Shown one piece after another: positions 61,519-64,000 of a stretch of 64,000 nucleotides of DNA. The notes below the pieces were generated by a model that worked only from the letters and a program-made list of their open reading frames with translations, did not search any database and had not been told where the DNA came from. The DNA comes from UBA2784 sp964494625. Its GTDB lineage: Bacteria > Pseudomonadota > Alphaproteobacteria > Micropepsales > Micropepsaceae. The position numbers were made by a program, and so were the translations under genes. Location: contig CAZBRT010000001.1 of NCBI GenBank assembly GCA_964494625.1, forward strand, positions 186,001 through 250,000, read 5' to 3'. The number at the start of each line of letters is the position of its first letter. The first letter of the stretch is position 1.

Positions 61519-61948
61519 CAAAAGGGCCGCCCGGTTTCCCGGACGGCCCTGATGTTCTGGCCTTGAAGTCAGATCTGCAGATTACTGCAGGTTGATGACT
61601 GCGCGGCGGTTCTGCGGCTCACGCACGCCGGGGCCGGTCGGCACCAGCGGGTCAGCAAAGCCACGACCCGAGGTCATGATCTTGTCGGCGGGAACGCCGA
61701 GGCTGACCAGTTCGGAAGCAACCGCACCAGCGCGACGCTCCGACAGGCTCTGGTTGTAGGAGGCCGAACCAACGGTGTCGGTATGACCGACGACGTCGAT
61801 GTTGACCTTGCCGGTCGACTGGTAGGTCGCAGCGGCTTCCGCCACAACGGCCTGGGCTTCAGCCGACAGGTTCGACTTGTTGAAGTCGAAGAACACGATG
61901 TAGGTGTCCACGATCGGCGCGGGGCAATCGCCACGCTGCTCGCAGGTC
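61519..61948. repeat. 430-bp direct repeat, right copy
   Basis: Near-identical partner of the left copy, holding the terminator and the C-terminal domain of the second OmpA gene. Homology ends at the same codon in both genes. Confidence 0.93.
61521..61552 (-). terminator. Terminator of ompA copy 2
   Basis: Identical to the terminator after copy 1: 11-bp stem with GAAA loop and TTTT on the minus strand. Confidence 0.8.
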
Positions 61949-62580
61949 GTCGGCTGGTCATCCACAACTTCAGCCGCAGGGGCGCCGAAGTGGTAGCGCA
62001 GGCCGAGCATCGCGGTGTGGGCGTCATAGTCGCCTTCAACCGTGGAGCCGAAGGTCGTGTCGAACTCGGGGTTCACGGCGGCGAAGTAGGTGTAGTTCGC
62101 CTGGACCGACCAGTGGTCGTTCAGCTGGTACGAAGCCTCGGCAAGCAGCTGCCATGCGGCGGTCGTATCGCTGTCGTTCACAGCGGTGAAGAAGCCGAAC
62201 AGTTCAACGTCCGTCTTGATGCGCGTGCCACCGATGCCGGCGCCGAGCGAGAGGTCCCACTTGGGAGCGACGTCGAAGTCGTAATAAAGGTTGAGCATGC
62301 CCGACAGCGCTTCAGCCTGGTCGCCGGTCACGAAACCGTTGTTTTCGAAATCGTTGAGGCGATAGCCGGCCTCAACTTCAAGGCGCCAACGCTCCTGGAA
62401 CGCATAGCCGAGCGCCATCGTGGCGGCCCAACCGGTCTCCATGCCCTGACCCTGGTCGTCTTCAACCCAATTGGCACCAAGCGTGCCATCAAGGTACCAG
62501 CCGCGCGTCGAGTCGGCGGTGGCAACTCCACCAAGCGCAGCGGCGAAAGCGCTGGCCAGCAAGATCTGCTTCAAAGCCAT
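61582..62580 (-). CDS. OmpA-family outer membrane protein, copy 2
   Basis: 332 residues. A signal peptide (QILLASAFAAALGGVATA), a barrel of about 180 residues clearly related to that of copy 1 in layout (GWYLDGTLGANWV, MLNLYYDFDV, AHTAMLGLRYHFGAPA) but diverged in sequence, then the same Cys loop and OmpA domain as copy 1 down to the last residue. It should link the outer membrane to peptidoglycan. It lies upstream of copy 1 on the same strand, separated by a terminator and about 230 bp, so each gene has its own transcript. Confidence 0.94.
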   Translation of the reverse strand: MALKQILLASAFAAALGGVATADSTRGWYLDGTLGANWVEDDQGQGMETGWAATMALGYAFQERWRLEVEAGYRLNDFENNGFVTGDQAEALSGMLNLYYDFDVAPKWDLSLGAGIGGTRIKTDVELFGFFTAVNDSDTTAAWQLLAEASYQLNDHWSVQANYTYFAAVNPEFDTTFGSTVEGDYDAHTAMLGLRYHFGAPAAEVVDDQPTTCEQRGDCPAPIVDTYIVFFDFNKSNLSAEAQAVVAEAAATYQSTGKVNIDVVGHTDTVGSASYNQSLSERRAGAVASELVSLGVPADKIMTSGRGFADPLVPTGPGVREPQNRRAVINLQ

Positions 62581-62972
62581 TTTCTTGTCCCTCTAAAGAA
62601 GGGGCAATCCGCCCCCGAAAATCCGCTGGTCACGCCCCCCGTGAGCGTGTTCCCCCGCGATCGAGGGAGTCGATAGCACAAGGCTTTGGCCCCACGAAAC
62701 CTAAACTCCTGCGCAACATGGGCATTGGGTGCGGATTGGCACCAGCTTGTTGCACTTGTGCCACGGACTTTGCGGCTGGCGATGACGCGCCGCCATTGAT
62801 TAAAGACCTTATTTTTCAATATGTTACGACTCATTGAGAGGCGTTATCAATCCGCGCGTAGCCCATACGTGGTAAATGACCGCCATGCCCCAAGGCCCGG
62901 GCAAACCCCACCTGACCGCTTCGCCTGGAATCAAGAATGGGGGGGCAAAGCGATTGATCCGTGACTGAGGCG
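62581..62972. other. 392-bp gap upstream of ompA copy 2
   Basis: No gene seen. An AT-rich island around 62795-62840 stands out in this GC-rich window. On the minus strand a TTGATA with TAACAT 18 bp later lies in it and could be the ompA copy 2 promoter, which would give a leader of over 200 nt. Confidence 0.4.
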
Positions 62973-63401
62973 TCAAGTTCCGCTGAGGCGCCTGCGGACC
63001 GTTTCCTGGCGCAACAGGATCAGCGGCATCAGCGCAAAGACGATCTGTGCGGCAAAGCCGAACCTGTTTTCGCCCGACACGACAAAGGCCAGCTGATCCA
63101 TGACCGTCCGGTCAACCAAGAGAACGCCCAACACGATCTCGGCTGTCATCAGCAGGAGGAACGCCAGTGACCCCATGGCGATGCGCGCCCCAATCCGTGA
63201 CGGTACCTGAAAGCGCCGTACACAGAACATCGCGGCAGCATACGCAATCGCCAGCATCACCGGCAGTTCGATGAGGATGGCGTTCTCGTCACCTGTCGCT
63301 GGCGCGATCACCATGACGCGCAAGGTGCCGAGCAGAAATCCCGCCGCAAACACAATGGCAAAATAGAGGAAGGCGGGCGCCAACAGGCTGCGAAATTTCA
63401 T
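62973..63401 (-). CDS. Small integral membrane protein, four TM helices
   Basis: 142 residues. Hydrophobic segments at about 8-28, 44-60, 73-93 and 113-130 with short charged loops and a basic C-terminus (RQETVRRRL). The helices contain no charged motif that would indicate transport. Similar four-helix proteins of unknown role are common in alphaproteobacteria; no family assigned. It follows the carboxylesterase gene by about 40 bp and could be co-transcribed. Confidence 0.7.
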   Translation of the reverse strand: MKFRSLLAPAFLYFAIVFAAGFLLGTLRVMVIAPATGDENAILIELPVMLAIAYAAAMFCVRRFQVPSRIGARIAMGSLAFLLLMTAEIVLGVLLVDRTVMDQLAFVVSGENRFGFAAQIVFALMPLILLRQETVRRRLSGT

Positions 63402-63440
63402 GTGGCGCCCTCCCTCATGAAGCGGACAGCGGGAATTTCC

Positions 63441-64000
63441 TCATTCCGGCAGGGCTGAACCGAAAGGTGCACCGCGCACAGCATCATAGACTGCATCAAA
63501 CACCGCAAGCTGCGGATCAACCGGCGCCTTGCGCACGGAGATTACCTCGCCGAGCTCAAGCACGTCACCATTATCGCCCATGAAAGAGGGCCAAAGCGGC
63601 AGATCCGGTCCGTTGGGATCTCCGGTTGTCGCAAAATTGATCCAGTAGCGGGTCATCGTGTCTGCCAGACGCCGGTCAGCGGCGCTCCATCCCCAAGGCT
63701 CCTGGCCGAGATGGTCAAACATGTACCAAAGCTCTGCAAAGTGGCTGGCGCCCCACTCCACGCGCACACTGTCTGCCGGAAACGGGGGGCGCTGCGAGAA
63801 GCGGTAGTAGAATACGTTGCTCTCAGGCCCGCCGTCCGCAGGAATGCGCGCGGCAAGACGCGCCCACGCCCACATATCCCACCCGAAGCGCAGGTCGCGC
63901 TCGAAGGCAGCGCGGGCATTGCGCGCGCCGGCATCATCGCTGAAGGGATAGGCACTTATCAGTGGCGGCGGCAATGCGCCCCAGGCCCGGGCAATGTCAT
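63441..64000 (-). CDS. Type B carboxylesterase/lipase, C-terminal part
   Basis: About 186 residues are visible and the frame is open at the right edge, so the N-terminal part with the catalytic Ser lies outside. The visible half matches the end of the carboxylesterase type B family: DLRFGWDMWAWARL, VFYYRFSQRPPF, WGASHFAELWYMF (catalytic His, equivalent to H in the usual GAxHxxEL motif), ADTMTRYWINFATTGDPNGPDLPLWPSF and the end. Whether it is exported cannot be told. Confidence 0.85.
   Translation of the reverse strand, partial: DIARAWGALPPPLISAYPFSDDAGARNARAAFERDLRFGWDMWAWARLAARIPADGGPESNVFYYRFSQRPPFPADSVRVEWGASHFAELWYMFDHLGQEPWGWSAADRRLADTMTRYWINFATTGDPNGPDLPLWPSFMGDNGDVLELGEVISVRKAPVDPQLAVFDAVYDAVRGAPFGSALPE

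Overview
This is a GC-rich chromosomal window that reads as an alphaproteobacterium. The evidence is the gene order (rpmH-rnpA-yidD-yidC-engB then argB; dapD-dapE; truA-fmt-def; recR-ebfC-dnaX with a small SRP RNA beside dnaX), a membrane-anchored class I cytochrome c, a Cpa/Tad pilus locus and DUF2336 and DUF547 proteins. The order or family cannot be fixed from sequence reading alone. No phage, insertion sequence, CRISPR array or rRNA was seen.

Layout. 1-1.4 kb (minus): the end of a PhnB-like protein, a SnoaL-like protein, a HepT/MntA pair and tRNA-Arg(ACG). 1.7-8.2 kb (plus): DUF547 protein, TVP38 membrane protein with a mercuric-reductase-like flavoprotein, an orphan histidine kinase, glucokinase and an S58 peptidase. 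8.3-12.9 kb: the rpmH to argB ribosome/membrane-biogenesis block. 12.9-15.7 kb: a compound inverted-repeat element and a two-gene unit of a PAS/degenerate-GGDEF protein and a DUF2336 protein. 15.8-20 kb: pyrimidine 5'-nucleotidase, dapD, dapE, a membrane protein and murI, which supply diaminopimelate and D-glutamate for peptidoglycan. 20-25.9 kb (minus): truA, fmt, def, recR, ebfC, dnaX and SRP RNA, with a small exported protein under a CRP-like promoter embedded among them. 26-34 kb: nudC, pheA, kdsB, cytochrome c, a 2-hydroxyacid dehydrogenase, NlpC/P60, MarR, leucyl aminopeptidase and a GST-like protein.

34.0-35.4 kb is a small accessory island, visibly less GC-rich, with a HigB/HigA pair followed by an unrecognised 230-residue protein. 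That protein carries an R-x4-H motif of the kind found in HEPN ribonucleases, and it is the best candidate in the window for something undescribed. 35.4-39.7 kb (minus) is a lipid unit: an alkyl-DHAP-synthase-like flavoprotein, a diacylglycerol-kinase-family lipid kinase and GlpD. 39.9-43.8 kb: two tandem alpha/beta hydrolases, an epimerase and a lone TAXI binding protein.

44-60 kb is a complete Tad/Flp pilus locus: a TadD-like lipoprotein; tadC, tadB, cpaF, cpaE, cpaD, cpaC, cpaB, cpaA and flp on the minus strand; a free-standing pilus N-terminal domain protein; two TadE-like minor pseudopilins; and TadG. A PrlF/YhaV toxin-antitoxin module sits just past tadC. 60.2-62.6 kb holds two tandem OmpA-family genes whose last ~430 bp, including the terminator, are almost identical although their beta-barrel halves differ. 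The window ends in a small membrane protein and the C-terminal part of a type B carboxylesterase.
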